Assembly (NCBI RefSeq): GCF_000482705.1
Contig: NZ_AXWO01000007.1
Span: 186,001-250,000 of the forward strand
Origin: Glycomyces arizonensis DSM 44726
Lineage (GTDB): Bacteria; Actinomycetota; Actinomycetes; Mycobacteriales; Micromonosporaceae
Length of the DNA: 64,000 nucleotides
Direction of reading: 5' to 3'
The notes beneath the pieces were generated by a model. That model ran no database searches. It saw nothing but the letters and a program-made list of their open reading frames with translations, and had not been told where the DNA came from. This document shows, one piece after another, positions 31,701 through 40,094 of the stretch. The first letter of the stretch is position 1, and each line of letters opens with the position of its first letter. The position numbers and the translations under genes were made by a program.

Positions 31701-34700
31701 CATCGCGGAAGTGAGGCCCCTGGTCGGCCTCGGCCGCGAACGGCGCCACGGCGAGGTGCGGCCGGCCGAAGTCGCGCCGATCGACGACTTCCCCCGTTTG
31801 AGGGTCGCGGTGGAGGGAGATCCCGAATGGATGCTTCCCGAGGGTGACTCCGGCACGGCCACCTTGGTCAGGAACCGTTGGGAACCGGATGTGCTCCGGT
31901 CCCTCCAAGGCGAGGACCCGTGGACGACCTTCGTCCGATGGGACGCCGACCGCGATGCCTGGCTGCCCGTGGAGCGCTCGTCGAGCGAGCTCATCGCCAG
32001 CGAATTCGGCGGCGCCCGGACCTGGCTCTCGAGCCTGCCGGTCGTGTTCGGCGACATGACCGACCCCGAGTTCCCCGGCAGGCCGCGCAGCTGGCGGGTC
32101 GTGGTCCGGCCCGGGGAGACCTATCTGGTGCGCGGTTCGGACTGGGATGACAGGTCGCTGAGTCTCCTCACGGACAAGGCCGATGCAGAGAAGGCCGACC
32201 CGACCGGGCTGCGCGCGTCGATTCAGGTCGACCGCCGCACTGGACGCATCTCCATCGTCGAAGGCGCCGGTGACGACGGGGACTTCGACGAGCGGAATCG
32301 CCGCTGGCTCGAATTCGACCTGCCCGAGGCGTGCATCGCCCGCTTCGACGGCGATCGATGGCACCTCCCGACTGACCAGTTCGACGAGGTGCCGGAAGGG
32401 ATTCCCCCACGGATCGGTGTGACGGGCATGGAGAGCACCGAATCGACCGACGACTGCCTCTGCGAGATCGAATCGGTCTGGGACGAGCGCACTGCGCGTC
32501 GCGCCGAAGTGCACGGCAAGTGGCAGAAGGGCCTCGACGGCATCAGCGACCCGCAGCTTCCCAGTGAGGAGCGCTACCTGGCGTTGACCGGGAACGAGCG
32601 GGACCGGGTAGTGCGGCTCGGAAGGATCCCCAACGCGCGAACCGCGAGGCCCTTCGTCCTCTGCGGCGTCGAAGGCAGCGATCTCCAGGTGCAGCTCCAC
32701 AGCGAGACGGTCAGTCTGGCCGGCGTCGAGACCGGAGCGGGCTGGCGGAGCGGGTTCAGGACGAAGCGGCGAGCCGTCGTCGTGAAGGACGGACCGAGCA
32801 GCACGGCGGTGCCGACCTGGCGGGAAGTGCCGGAAGCGGAGCTCCACCGCGTGCTCGGCTCCGATGGCGACCACGTGCTGCGTGAAGGGCTCCGACGCAT
32901 TGACGGATGCGTGGTGGAGCCGATCGGCTCCGACGAGCACGGCAGGTACTGCGGCGTCTGGTTGCGCATCGCCGAAGGCCGCGCTCCGCTCTATGTACGG
33001 ATTCCCGAGCAGTACCTCGGAGCGGTGAACCGGATCGGCGACCCGGTCCGGATCCGCCGCGAAGACCATCGGTGGCTCGTCTGCGCCGAGCGGCGCATCA
33101 TACGGGCACGCGCGCTGTTCGAGACGGCGGACGAGCCGGGCGAGGGCTGGATCCGGATCGGCCGCTCCCCGACCGTCGGCCGCCCGCGCGAACTGCTTCA
33201 GGACCCGCACCGCCCCGTCGTCGCGTGGCGCGGCGCGGCCGGTGCCGGAGAGACGGCGTTCGCGGGCGCCGAGCTGCGGCAGTCCGGCAAGGAGACCTGG
33301 TCCGAGGAGGGCACGAAGTACCTGAACGTGCAGGCGACGGACCGGCGGCGCAAGGCGGCCTTCTTCTCGCGCGCGCGGCAGCGGTACCTCGGGGGCCATG
33401 TCGTCGTGGACCACATCGAGCTGCGGGAGACTCGCATCGACGGCATGGTCCTGCTGCGTTCGGAGATCGTCTCGCGGCCCGCCGGAGGCGGCGGACGCCG
33501 TGCCGGCCGGATACAGCCGCCGGGTACCGAGAGCGCCCACGACGCGTGGAAGGCGCTGCTGGAAGAGAACGACGACCACCTCGTCGGCACGCTGGGGAAG
33601 GGGGGAACCCTGTTCGTTCCGCCGGTCGACACGCTCGTGCCGCAACCGGAAGGCGGCTTCGGCGACACGTTGCCGCTCAAGCCGGGCACGCGCCCGCCGG
33701 TACTCGTCAAGAACGGGTTCCCGGAGAGCCACGTCCGCGTGCGCGTGGTCCCGTACCGCAGGGGCTACGCCGCCTCGTTCGACGTGAACGATGTGAAACC
33801 GCTGACCGCGGACGAGATGTCCGAGACGCTGAACCGGCTGGGCAAAGTGAGTAAGAACGGCAAGACCTGGTTCGGCAACCGGCCCGTCTTCTACCTGGGG
33901 CGCAAGACCGTCAAGGGCCGCGAATTCCACCAGTTCTGCTGGGGACTCGGCTGGGTCGCCGACGTGGCCGCGGACCGGCTGCTCGTCGCCGGCAAGCCCG
34001 TCACCGTCAATTCGACGGCGCTCTTCCACGGCGACCGAGTGCGCGCCGCCGTATTCAAGCGGACCGAGGATCCCGAGAAGACGTCGGTCCAGATCTGGCC
34101 GAGCGACATCACGCACTACCTCGCCTCGCAGATCTACGAGGAGTCGCGCCTCGGGATCGTCCACGAAGCACTGGTCGACATCGACGAGAGCTCGGGCCGC
34201 GCCGTGGTCCGGTGCATCCGGCTCCGGGACCTGCGGTCCGGCAGGCCCGAGGGACTGGAGAAGCGACTCCACGGGCGGGCGCGGATCGGCGAGAAGTCGA
34301 TCTCCGCGCTGTTCGAGCACTACTGGCACCGGGTGGAGGCCGGGGACACCGACAACCGGTTCTGGGTCAACGTCAGGGCGGACAGGGAGGTCATCAAGGA
34401 CAGCCAGGGCGAAGTGCTCGGCTTCGAGTACGTCCCGCCCGTCCTCTCCAGCACGCCGGACGGCAACGGATTGCGGGTGGGCGATCACCTCTATCTCGAG
34501 GTGACCGACGTCCACCGGCAGCCGAACGACCTCCTGCTCGAATTCGGCCTGCCGCACGAGGTGCGCTCCGACCCGGATTCGGCCCTCCACGTCGCCGTCA
34601 GCAGGAGGCGGTACTCGATCCAGCACGATGCCCTGCGGCGGGAACTGGAGCGCCATGGGGGCTCGAACAGCCACCTCAACGGCGTCTCGAACGGCGGTCT

Positions 34701-37700
34701 CAATGGCGTTCGGATGCTCGTGAAGCTGACCAAGGCGCCGCGAAATCCGCAGACCGCCAACCGCTGGGAGGGAGCCACGAACGACCCGCCCATGCGAGAG
34801 CTGTCGACTCTCCTGTCCTTCCTGCAGCACCAAGGCGGCGCCTATAACGCGTTCCTCGGCCAAACCAAGATCGAACTGCGCCCAGGGCTGCTGTGGTCCA
34901 CCAAGAGCATCGCCGGCCTCAAGGGCATTCCGCACGGATCGGTGGTGCGGTTGGCGCCTGACGGCAAACGGATCGTCGCCTCTCAGGCCGTCCCCGCGGA
35001 ACAGGAGTACTTGAGCGCCCAGCGCCCGTTGATCCTGCTGCCCATGAACCCCCTCAAGAACGTGGACCTCTCTGACGTGCCGAAGGTCGAGAAGGGGTAC
35101 ACGGCCGCGGGGTTCCCGGGAGTCCGCCTGCTGGTCAGGCCAGACGCCGTGGACCTGCTCGCGGTCGGACACCCCAAGCTCGGAGCGGTCGGAGAAGCGG
35201 GAACCGATCGCGTCGTCGTGAAGCCGGTCGCCCGTCTGGACCGCGCGGTGGCCGCCAAGGTCGGTGACGGCCGTGAAGGGGGCGATGCCGTCCCCCTCGA
35301 ACTCAGGGGCGACGGGGCGGCGCACGAGACCGCCGCACCAGAGGTGGCGTGGTCGCAGCTGGCGTTCAGGGAAGGCTCGCGGGCGGACCTGTGGCAGGCC
35401 TGCCGGCACGCGAACTGGCGCTACCACGACCTCAAGACCTTTGACCGCACAAGGGAATCGTCCGAGCGCGAGTACTACATCGCCAGGCAGGGGGGCCACA
35501 GGCTCACCGTCATGGACGAACCGGTGTTCTTCCATGAGGAACAGGGCCGCCTGACGCTCCGCTACCCGCAGGACCGACTCGCCCGCTTCGGGTACCCGGT
35601 CAACGAGCTCCTCATGGGCATGCGGAGAAACCAGGAGCGCCGGTTCACGGTGGCTGGACCGACCTCGGCGCCCTCCAAGACGGGCGGGCTCTGGGTCGAG
35701 GTCAGCCCGGGCCGCATCTTCGAGGTCCCCGGCTCCATCCTCACCGCGTCGAGCGGCGGCGACGCGCTGGGGGACCGCGTCGAATGGGCGGCGTTCGGCC
35801 CCGGCGACTCGGTGTGGCTCAAGGCGATCGCCGAGCCCGGCGAACTCGGGCGACTCGAACTGCTGGACTGGGCGCCGAACCTCCGGTCCGCCATGAGCGG
35901 TGCTTCGAGGCGAATGCTGCTCGATGTCACCGGAGCCGACCACAAGCGGGGTTGCCTGTACCTTGGGACGGTCGATCGTCCGGTGCGCTACCCGGTGGGT
36001 CCTCGTGAGCTCATGAAGTACCGGGAGGAGCCGGCGGTCTGGCTCGGCCGGGACAACACGCTCGCCTCCGCGTCCGGATCGGGTCCAGCGCCCGACGACA
36101 CGGTCCTGCTCGGCCTCGATGGTGAAGGGGAGTTCCGAGTCCTCGGCCTGCCGGACGCGTCGGTGGAACTGAGTGAGGCGGACTCCCGCACCTGGCCTTT
36201 CGCCGAATGGCTGCACCGTGCCCTCGCGGACCCGGTGCTGCGCGCCGACGTCATCGCCGGGTGCGGCGGCGGGCTGCCGGTCACCGTCGAAGCGTGCGAG
36301 GACGGCGCCGTCACAGTGTCGCGGCGGTTGCAGCCGAGTAGCAGGTGGCCGAAGGGGCCGTCGAAGACGCTGATGTTCGGCCAGGCCAAGGCCCATCTCG
36401 GCGGCGGGCAGCTGATCGTGTCCCAGGGTTCGGTGCTGCGGCAGCTCCCCATCGGCGGGCTCGTCCACGGTCTCGAAGGCGAAGACATCGCACTCGTCGC
36501 CGAGCGCCTGCCGGAGACGGGGAACCTGTGGTGGCGGTCGGCACCGGGCAAGAGCGAGCCCGGCTCGGCTGAGCCCCGGTGGGGTTGGCGACCGGAGATC
36601 GAGGTGGAGATCGTCGACGGTGTCGACCGCGGCGGCAAGTGTGCCGGGCTGCTGTGCAGGGACGTCCTGACCAAGGCGCTGCACTGGATGCCGGTCGGCC
36701 AGGCCGCGTGGACGCAGGACCTGGACGCCAAGGCGCTCCGGAACTGCCTGGGTGAGAGGATCACCGTGGCGCTGCGGCCGAATCTCTCGGTCTCGATCGT
36801 CGACAGGATCGGTGCCAAGCGGCAGTTCGCCGACCTCTCGCTCGGGAGCCGCTTCGGAGCCACGCTCCGAAGCCAGCACGGGACGTCGAAGTGGCTTGCG
36901 ACGACAGAGCCGTTCGGCATTCCGCTGCTCTTCAAGCCGCGCGGCCGCGGTGTCGTACCGGGCGAGCAGTGCGAGGTCGAGGTCGAGAACTACGCGGCGG
37001 TCCCCGACCGGTCCGTGGACGGTGGCATGCGGCGCACCGTGAGGGCGGTGTTCTCCGGAACCCGGACGGCGTTCATCGACCTGCCGCGATGGATGCGCTC
37101 TGCCATCGCGCACCGAGAGGAGGACAAGTCCGGGCTTCCGGACGTGGTCCTCCACAAGCGGTACGCCGATCTGGTCGGCGGCAGTATTTCCTATCAGGAC
37201 GCCACGGACAGCACCGCGAGGCTGCTGCACGCGGCGGGGCTGATCCTCCGGTCGGAACCGGTGTTGGACCCGCCCGCGTTGCTGCGCGAGTGGATGCGCG
37301 AGCACGGGCGCGCCTCGTTCGACCTCAAGGCCACCGCCGAGCCCGACCTGGCGCCGATGCTCGCGGCCGTCCTCGTCTGCGATGCGGCGGAGGCGGAGGA
37401 CCAGAGCCTTACCGGGACGGCGGTGCTCATGGCCTACTTCCTCGGGGTCGCCGCCACGAGGGCCCTGCACACTGAGCCGATCGTCACCGAATGGCTGGCC
37501 AGTCCCGGCGGTGTCCTCGAAGGCCCCAGAGGGCTCTGGCAGCGGCTGCGAGAGTCCATACCAAATGGATCTGGCGATAAAGGACTCAAGGGGGAAGAGC
37601 GCAGGCAGATCGCGGCGTGCTGCCGGGCGATCCTCCTGCGGCACACCGAGGTGAGGGACGATGCTTCCATCGGTGCGGTGGCACGCGGCATAACCGCGGC

Positions 37701-37992
37701 CCTCGGCCGACCCGAGGACGCCGAGGCGACCGTCGTGCGGGACGCCGGGATTCTCGGTCCACTGAGCGCCTTCGCGAGGGTGCTCCATCCGCGTTCGCGG
37801 CCCGCGCCGTGCCAGACGAGTCTGACGGACGACCAGCGCAAGGTGCTGCGGCTCAGCATGGCCCAGTTGGCGGAGTTCCCCTTCATAACCCCGCCGATGC
37901 GGCACCTGCACCTGCCGCAGGACCTGGTCAAGGTGCTGCTGGACCGGTTCTCGGAGAGCGTGGAAAGCGGTCCCCGAGCCGATCTCCCCTGA
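28750..37992 (+). CDS. 3080-residue giant protein: helical N-terminus, repeated beta-barrel-like modules, helical C-terminus
   Basis: GTG 28750 follows AAAGGA. Residues 1-920 are mainly helical with an unusual WHHSWWWEAVHQ patch near 300. From about 930 to 2760 there are many beta-rich segments of roughly 70-100 residues, each with a closing pattern like GDxVxVxV (GDPVRIRRE, GDRVRAAVFK, GDSVWLKAIAE, GEQCEVEVE), which recalls S1/OB-fold repeats that bind RNA or single-stranded nucleic acid. Residues about 2775-3080 are helical. I find no Walker A, protease or nuclease motif, no signal peptide and no membrane helix. It is the last gene of the operon and is followed by a strong terminator. The function is unknown; a large platform binding nucleic acid or partners is my best guess, with modest confidence. 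Confidence 0.75.
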   Translation: MLADWYFCACRRARAKDITTYLECVEILDAPSADKHSVVTALEVLSQPDKSAFAVHSVPRILALIDRPGIDRGCVEAARALLESVCSLVQNEGVRRGLLKAFNVCMESKEDYIAFRVALERVPSLEPTRLSRSTTPYADVTSHVDSACMLVLLGELAARDRSNAEDLYSNEERITALVDRARQGDCGRMSYLLAAELAVKLELDSVEAVAAEVAMAGEGAADLEPDLVGTVARLTVRDWIEEGEPRKAAERIGVEAAVGRYWDRWRRYGPEPRHAEELRRTVLARMIGDQPLLATQLKTGAVIWHHSWWWEAVHQIPREASTVLATWWSPPADAKPVPGETVAVMPGFDAAPPYKPALLNALVDIGGTAEAPVEVGSGEVAAELNAKLVSPWLRRENDLHRPVSKPDPAMGQYGQFGSHLEPVALRSLASAITAVGLLHTPGAEGREDWLDLVMHGKDVILHSCLFGALQHHRQGKKTDLLPLPMLGLSLFAEGLLNRIGQGTDPAVTPAELAGHLTDRFETDRGEDGPRARMYRRSGKRAVLYWLRLARSGGEGRYRSDRGRYWFKPVDDSPSQLVVADLVDDDAMLHRSEDPDRNERIAAELARRDIYEQLAPLGYPLEEDVSLDWFNRFDELIRLSRKKNGKGSEFPVVERRSLLAAPDYDFDTWEEDIMPRASEWEETKGWKDNGGPLILATVRLCAVLRHRADTGSREGAEWIGEWRDAVTAIKNPGEFPQSLRHYMIERILSTPWPSDPSVRDDVGEVTDLVIDAILEFSGNAVWYYDKLFTTLTGEGFRKDRDKAELDRVYSRTAKRFLALRGMEPAADRGPYELIESRNAETAARYLFNRFLSAVSERWLPGSRASLGREIADAFAEALTPEIIGRIPATDALNDRLLALGAVSDEYSGRRWLIAPKDTGADMVPVPAPGARPATVLGVLVDSRTEDGGVTARFDCGLDELVEHRLNAEDPRAPGDQFEVSLRNGRIAEVRPLVGLGRERRHGEVRPAEVAPIDDFPRLRVAVEGDPEWMLPEGDSGTATLVRNRWEPDVLRSLQGEDPWTTFVRWDADRDAWLPVERSSSELIASEFGGARTWLSSLPVVFGDMTDPEFPGRPRSWRVVVRPGETYLVRGSDWDDRSLSLLTDKADAEKADPTGLRASIQVDRRTGRISIVEGAGDDGDFDERNRRWLEFDLPEACIARFDGDRWHLPTDQFDEVPEGIPPRIGVTGMESTESTDDCLCEIESVWDERTARRAEVHGKWQKGLDGISDPQLPSEERYLALTGNERDRVVRLGRIPNARTARPFVLCGVEGSDLQVQLHSETVSLAGVETGAGWRSGFRTKRRAVVVKDGPSSTAVPTWREVPEAELHRVLGSDGDHVLREGLRRIDGCVVEPIGSDEHGRYCGVWLRIAEGRAPLYVRIPEQYLGAVNRIGDPVRIRREDHRWLVCAERRIIRARALFETADEPGEGWIRIGRSPTVGRPRELLQDPHRPVVAWRGAAGAGETAFAGAELRQSGKETWSEEGTKYLNVQATDRRRKAAFFSRARQRYLGGHVVVDHIELRETRIDGMVLLRSEIVSRPAGGGGRRAGRIQPPGTESAHDAWKALLEENDDHLVGTLGKGGTLFVPPVDTLVPQPEGGFGDTLPLKPGTRPPVLVKNGFPESHVRVRVVPYRRGYAASFDVNDVKPLTADEMSETLNRLGKVSKNGKTWFGNRPVFYLGRKTVKGREFHQFCWGLGWVADVAADRLLVAGKPVTVNSTALFHGDRVRAAVFKRTEDPEKTSVQIWPSDITHYLASQIYEESRLGIVHEALVDIDESSGRAVVRCIRLRDLRSGRPEGLEKRLHGRARIGEKSISALFEHYWHRVEAGDTDNRFWVNVRADREVIKDSQGEVLGFEYVPPVLSSTPDGNGLRVGDHLYLEVTDVHRQPNDLLLEFGLPHEVRSDPDSALHVAVSRRRYSIQHDALRRELERHGGSNSHLNGVSNGGLNGVRMLVKLTKAPRNPQTANRWEGATNDPPMRELSTLLSFLQHQGGAYNAFLGQTKIELRPGLLWSTKSIAGLKGIPHGSVVRLAPDGKRIVASQAVPAEQEYLSAQRPLILLPMNPLKNVDLSDVPKVEKGYTAAGFPGVRLLVRPDAVDLLAVGHPKLGAVGEAGTDRVVVKPVARLDRAVAAKVGDGREGGDAVPLELRGDGAAHETAAPEVAWSQLAFREGSRADLWQACRHANWRYHDLKTFDRTRESSEREYYIARQGGHRLTVMDEPVFFHEEQGRLTLRYPQDRLARFGYPVNELLMGMRRNQERRFTVAGPTSAPSKTGGLWVEVSPGRIFEVPGSILTASSGGDALGDRVEWAAFGPGDSVWLKAIAEPGELGRLELLDWAPNLRSAMSGASRRMLLDVTGADHKRGCLYLGTVDRPVRYPVGPRELMKYREEPAVWLGRDNTLASASGSGPAPDDTVLLGLDGEGEFRVLGLPDASVELSEADSRTWPFAEWLHRALADPVLRADVIAGCGGGLPVTVEACEDGAVTVSRRLQPSSRWPKGPSKTLMFGQAKAHLGGGQLIVSQGSVLRQLPIGGLVHGLEGEDIALVAERLPETGNLWWRSAPGKSEPGSAEPRWGWRPEIEVEIVDGVDRGGKCAGLLCRDVLTKALHWMPVGQAAWTQDLDAKALRNCLGERITVALRPNLSVSIVDRIGAKRQFADLSLGSRFGATLRSQHGTSKWLATTEPFGIPLLFKPRGRGVVPGEQCEVEVENYAAVPDRSVDGGMRRTVRAVFSGTRTAFIDLPRWMRSAIAHREEDKSGLPDVVLHKRYADLVGGSISYQDATDSTARLLHAAGLILRSEPVLDPPALLREWMREHGRASFDLKATAEPDLAPMLAAVLVCDAAEAEDQSLTGTAVLMAYFLGVAATRALHTEPIVTEWLASPGGVLEGPRGLWQRLRESIPNGSGDKGLKGEERRQIAACCRAILLRHTEVRDDASIGAVARGITAALGRPEDAEATVVRDAGILGPLSAFARVLHPRSRPAPCQTSLTDDQRKVLRLSMAQLAEFPFITPPMRHLHLPQDLVKVLLDRFSESVESGPRADLP

Positions 37993-38006
37993 CGGAGGAC
38001 GCACGA

Positions 38007-38059
38007 AGCCCTTGCCCGACGGTCCCGCCGCAACGCGGCAGGACCGCCGGGCAAGGGCT
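38007..38059. terminator. Strong bidirectional terminator hairpin
   Basis: AGCCCTTGCCCG (38007-38018) pairs with CGGGCAAGGGCT (38048-38059), and the inner bases GGTCC/GGACC extend the stem around a short loop. It lies 15 bp after the giant gene stop and 41 bp from the stop of the convergent membrane-protein gene, followed by a short T-containing stretch (CTTGT). Confidence 0.85.
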
Positions 38060-38099
38060 CTTGTCGCAAAGGATTCCTCTTACAGGCGATTCTCGGCTC

Positions 38100-39701
38100 T
38101 CACTTGGCCACGGAGCCGCGGCTGCCGCGGCCGACCGAGCCGACGGTCGCGGACGCGCCGTGCCCGATCGCACCGGCGTCGATGCGGCCGTAGTTGACGA
38201 TGCCGTGGTTGACGATGGTCTCGGCGAATCCGGTCAGCTGCGAGGTGTCGACCTTGTCGCCGAGGTACTCGACGACCGTGTGGAGCAGCTGCGCCTCCAG
38301 GATCTCGGTGTACTTCACCGCGTCGCGGCCCTGGAAGTAGTTGTGGAGGTGGATGTCGCTGCCCAGTTCGCGGACGGTCGCCACCGCGCCGACGTCGTCG
38401 CCGTTCCCGCCGCCGCCGGACATCGCGTTCCTGATCCCGTCGACGGCGGCTCGGGCCAGGCCGATCGGGCCGGTGATGAGCGAGAGCGGGGCGCCCGCCG
38501 CGCCGATGGCGGCGCTCAGCGCGACGCGCTTGTCCCCGGAAGGCGCATTGCGCCCGAACACGTGGTACGCCTCGCGGGTCGGCGGCAGGTTGTAGCTGTG
38601 GAATTCCATGTAGAGCGTCTCGCCCTGGATCGCGGTGTGGATGAAGATCGTGGTGACCAGTTCGCCGTCCCACGAGGACGCCTGGCAGACCAGGTAGTGT
38701 CGAGCGGCGCTGGTCGGGTCCGCCTGGATGCCGGCGACCGAGTCCGGCAGGTTGTCTCTGCGGAGTTGGCGCAGGAAGTGCGCGGGCGCGGAGGTGTCGA
38801 CGCCCGAGACGTAGACCCGGTCGGCCAGTTCGAGTCCGGGCAGGTGGCGGGAGTGGCCGCGGTCGGCCGCCAGTGCGCTGACGGCGTCGCGGATGTGGTC
38901 GTTGAGAGCCGAGGAGCTGAAGTGCGGCCAGACCGGGTCGGCCTGGGTCTCCGCGCCGTTCTTCGGGCGCATGGGCATGGCGAACTGCCACGTCGCTATC
39001 GACCTGCCCGCGCCGACGAACGGCTTGCGGTAGGCGCTGTAGTTGACGACCTCGGCATTGCCCTGCCGGCTGCTGATGGTCCTGAGCCGGTCGTCGAGGT
39101 ACGGCTCGCCCCTGTCTTCGTCGATGCGGTTGATCCAGACCCCGCGCATCCCTCCGAAAGCGGCGGTGGCGACGGTCAGGGAGATCAGCAGGATCCAGAG
39201 CCCGGCGACGCGGCCGCCGCTCGCCCCAGTGGGGTAGAACAGCGCCTGGATGATCGGCTCGGCGAAGAAGGTGAGTGCGACCAGGGCCGAGCCGCCGATG
39301 AGGAGCTGGACGATGGTGAGGTCCTCGTTGTTCTCTCCCGCCGCGTGCTGCACACTCCAGCCGACCAGGGCCCAGATGAACAGGAACAGCAGCATTCCCG
39401 GATGGAGGAGCGCGCTGAGCGTGGTGAAGACGATCAGGACGGCGACGCCGGTGGTGAGGAAGTGCTGGCCGAGCTCGCGGCCGCGCGCGGTTCTCGCGTG
39501 GCTCAGCACCAGTGCGGTGTTCACTCCCGGGCTGGGGGCGAGCGCCCGGTCGGGGCGGTGGTAGATCTCGTTCATGATCTTGTCCCGGAAGGACTTGTCG
39601 AGGTGGGCACCGGCGCACAGGTGCTTCGCGACCGCGCTCTTGTCGGGATCGAGCCTGTGCGGTGGAGCTTGCGGTGAGGCCTGCTTCGGAACGTCGTGCA
39701 T
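38100..39701 (-). CDS. Membrane protein of unknown function with Gly-rich C-terminal tail
   Basis: The 533-residue protein (ATG 39701; an in-frame GTG at 39734 is an alternative start) has an N-terminal cytoplasmic segment of about 80 residues, four membrane helices (about 82-98, 102-118, 130-155, 166-188), and a large soluble domain (about 190-490) with VSGVDTSAPAHFLRQLRRD and HYLVCQASSWDGELVTTIFIHT. The last 42 residues are Gly-rich (NYGRIDAGAIGHGASATVG), similar in spacing to the GNVNT motifs in the two proteins of the convergent operon. I do not recognise the domain. It could be the membrane partner of that operon; convergent arrangement and motif similarity are the only evidence. Confidence 0.7.
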   Translation of the reverse strand: MHDVPKQASPQAPPHRLDPDKSAVAKHLCAGAHLDKSFRDKIMNEIYHRPDRALAPSPGVNTALVLSHARTARGRELGQHFLTTGVAVLIVFTTLSALLHPGMLLFLFIWALVGWSVQHAAGENNEDLTIVQLLIGGSALVALTFFAEPIIQALFYPTGASGGRVAGLWILLISLTVATAAFGGMRGVWINRIDEDRGEPYLDDRLRTISSRQGNAEVVNYSAYRKPFVGAGRSIATWQFAMPMRPKNGAETQADPVWPHFSSSALNDHIRDAVSALAADRGHSRHLPGLELADRVYVSGVDTSAPAHFLRQLRRDNLPDSVAGIQADPTSAARHYLVCQASSWDGELVTTIFIHTAIQGETLYMEFHSYNLPPTREAYHVFGRNAPSGDKRVALSAAIGAAGAPLSLITGPIGLARAAVDGIRNAMSGGGGNGDDVGAVATVRELGSDIHLHNYFQGRDAVKYTEILEAQLLHTVVEYLGDKVDTSQLTGFAETIVNHGIVNYGRIDAGAIGHGASATVGSVGRGSRGSVAK

Positions 39702-39926
39702 GGCGGAGCGTCTCGCTTTCGTTTTCAGGCGCACTTCGTCACGGGCTCAGCGGTGGAGCATTCGGCGCTGGAGACCCCGAACGGGGGAGCCGACGAATCC
39801 AGTCGGCCCCAGGATGTGCGCGGAGATCGATGAAGGGGTGTGGAGTTGAAAGAAAGGCGGTGACGGACAGTGCCGTCTGATGCCAACTTACTGCATATTG
39901 TATAAATGACTGTAATTGGTAAGCCG

Positions 39927-39955
39927 ACTGTACCCATCGCGCGAGTTTTTGTCAA
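39927..39955 (-). promoter_or_regulatory. Promoter of the membrane-protein gene
   Basis: On the minus strand TTGACA (39955-39950) and TACAGT (39932-39927) are 17 bases apart, a near-consensus sigma-70-type promoter. Transcription would start near 39920. Confidence 0.7.
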
Positions 39956-40003
39956 CTAATCAATAAGCGGCGATTCTCCGAAAGGTCCGACGCCGGACGC
40001 GAG

Positions 40004-40055
40004 ACGGCCGCCATGATCGCCGCCGCTGCGAGGCAGCGGCGATCATGGCGGCCGT
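40004..40055. terminator. Long near-perfect inverted repeat, probable terminator of the sugar operon
   Basis: ACGGCCGCCATGATCGCC (40004-40021) and its complement (40038-40055) form a stem of at least 18 bp that continues through GCTGC/GCAGC with one three-base bulge. It lies about 40 bp beyond the stop of the last gene of the minus-strand sugar operon. No T-run follows, as is common in high-GC actinomycetes. Confidence 0.75.
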
Positions 40056-40094
40056 TGAAGTGAGCGCCGGAAGGACACCGGCGGCTGATTCCGG

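Larger units (their letters stand above)
39702..40094. other. 393-bp gene-free stretch upstream of the membrane-protein gene
   Basis: The stretch holds the promoter at 39927-39955, an unusually AT-rich patch (about 39880-39960), and a long inverted repeat at 40004-40055. The predicted transcript has a leader of about 220 nt before ATG 39701. I see no small gene with a credible ribosome site. Confidence 0.6.

Noticed and set aside
33575-33640. GTLGKGGTLF in the giant protein as a possible Walker A
   Set aside because: The pattern lacks the GXXXXGK[ST] spacing and no Walker B follows, so I do not call an NTPase.
28588-38004. 3138-residue open frame antisense to the giant gene
   Set aside because: It mirrors the plus-strand codons through GC-rich third positions, is rich in Arg/Gly/His/Asp-type low-complexity runs, and lacks protein-like strand or helix patterns. 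The plus-strand frame has a ribosome site and proper composition.
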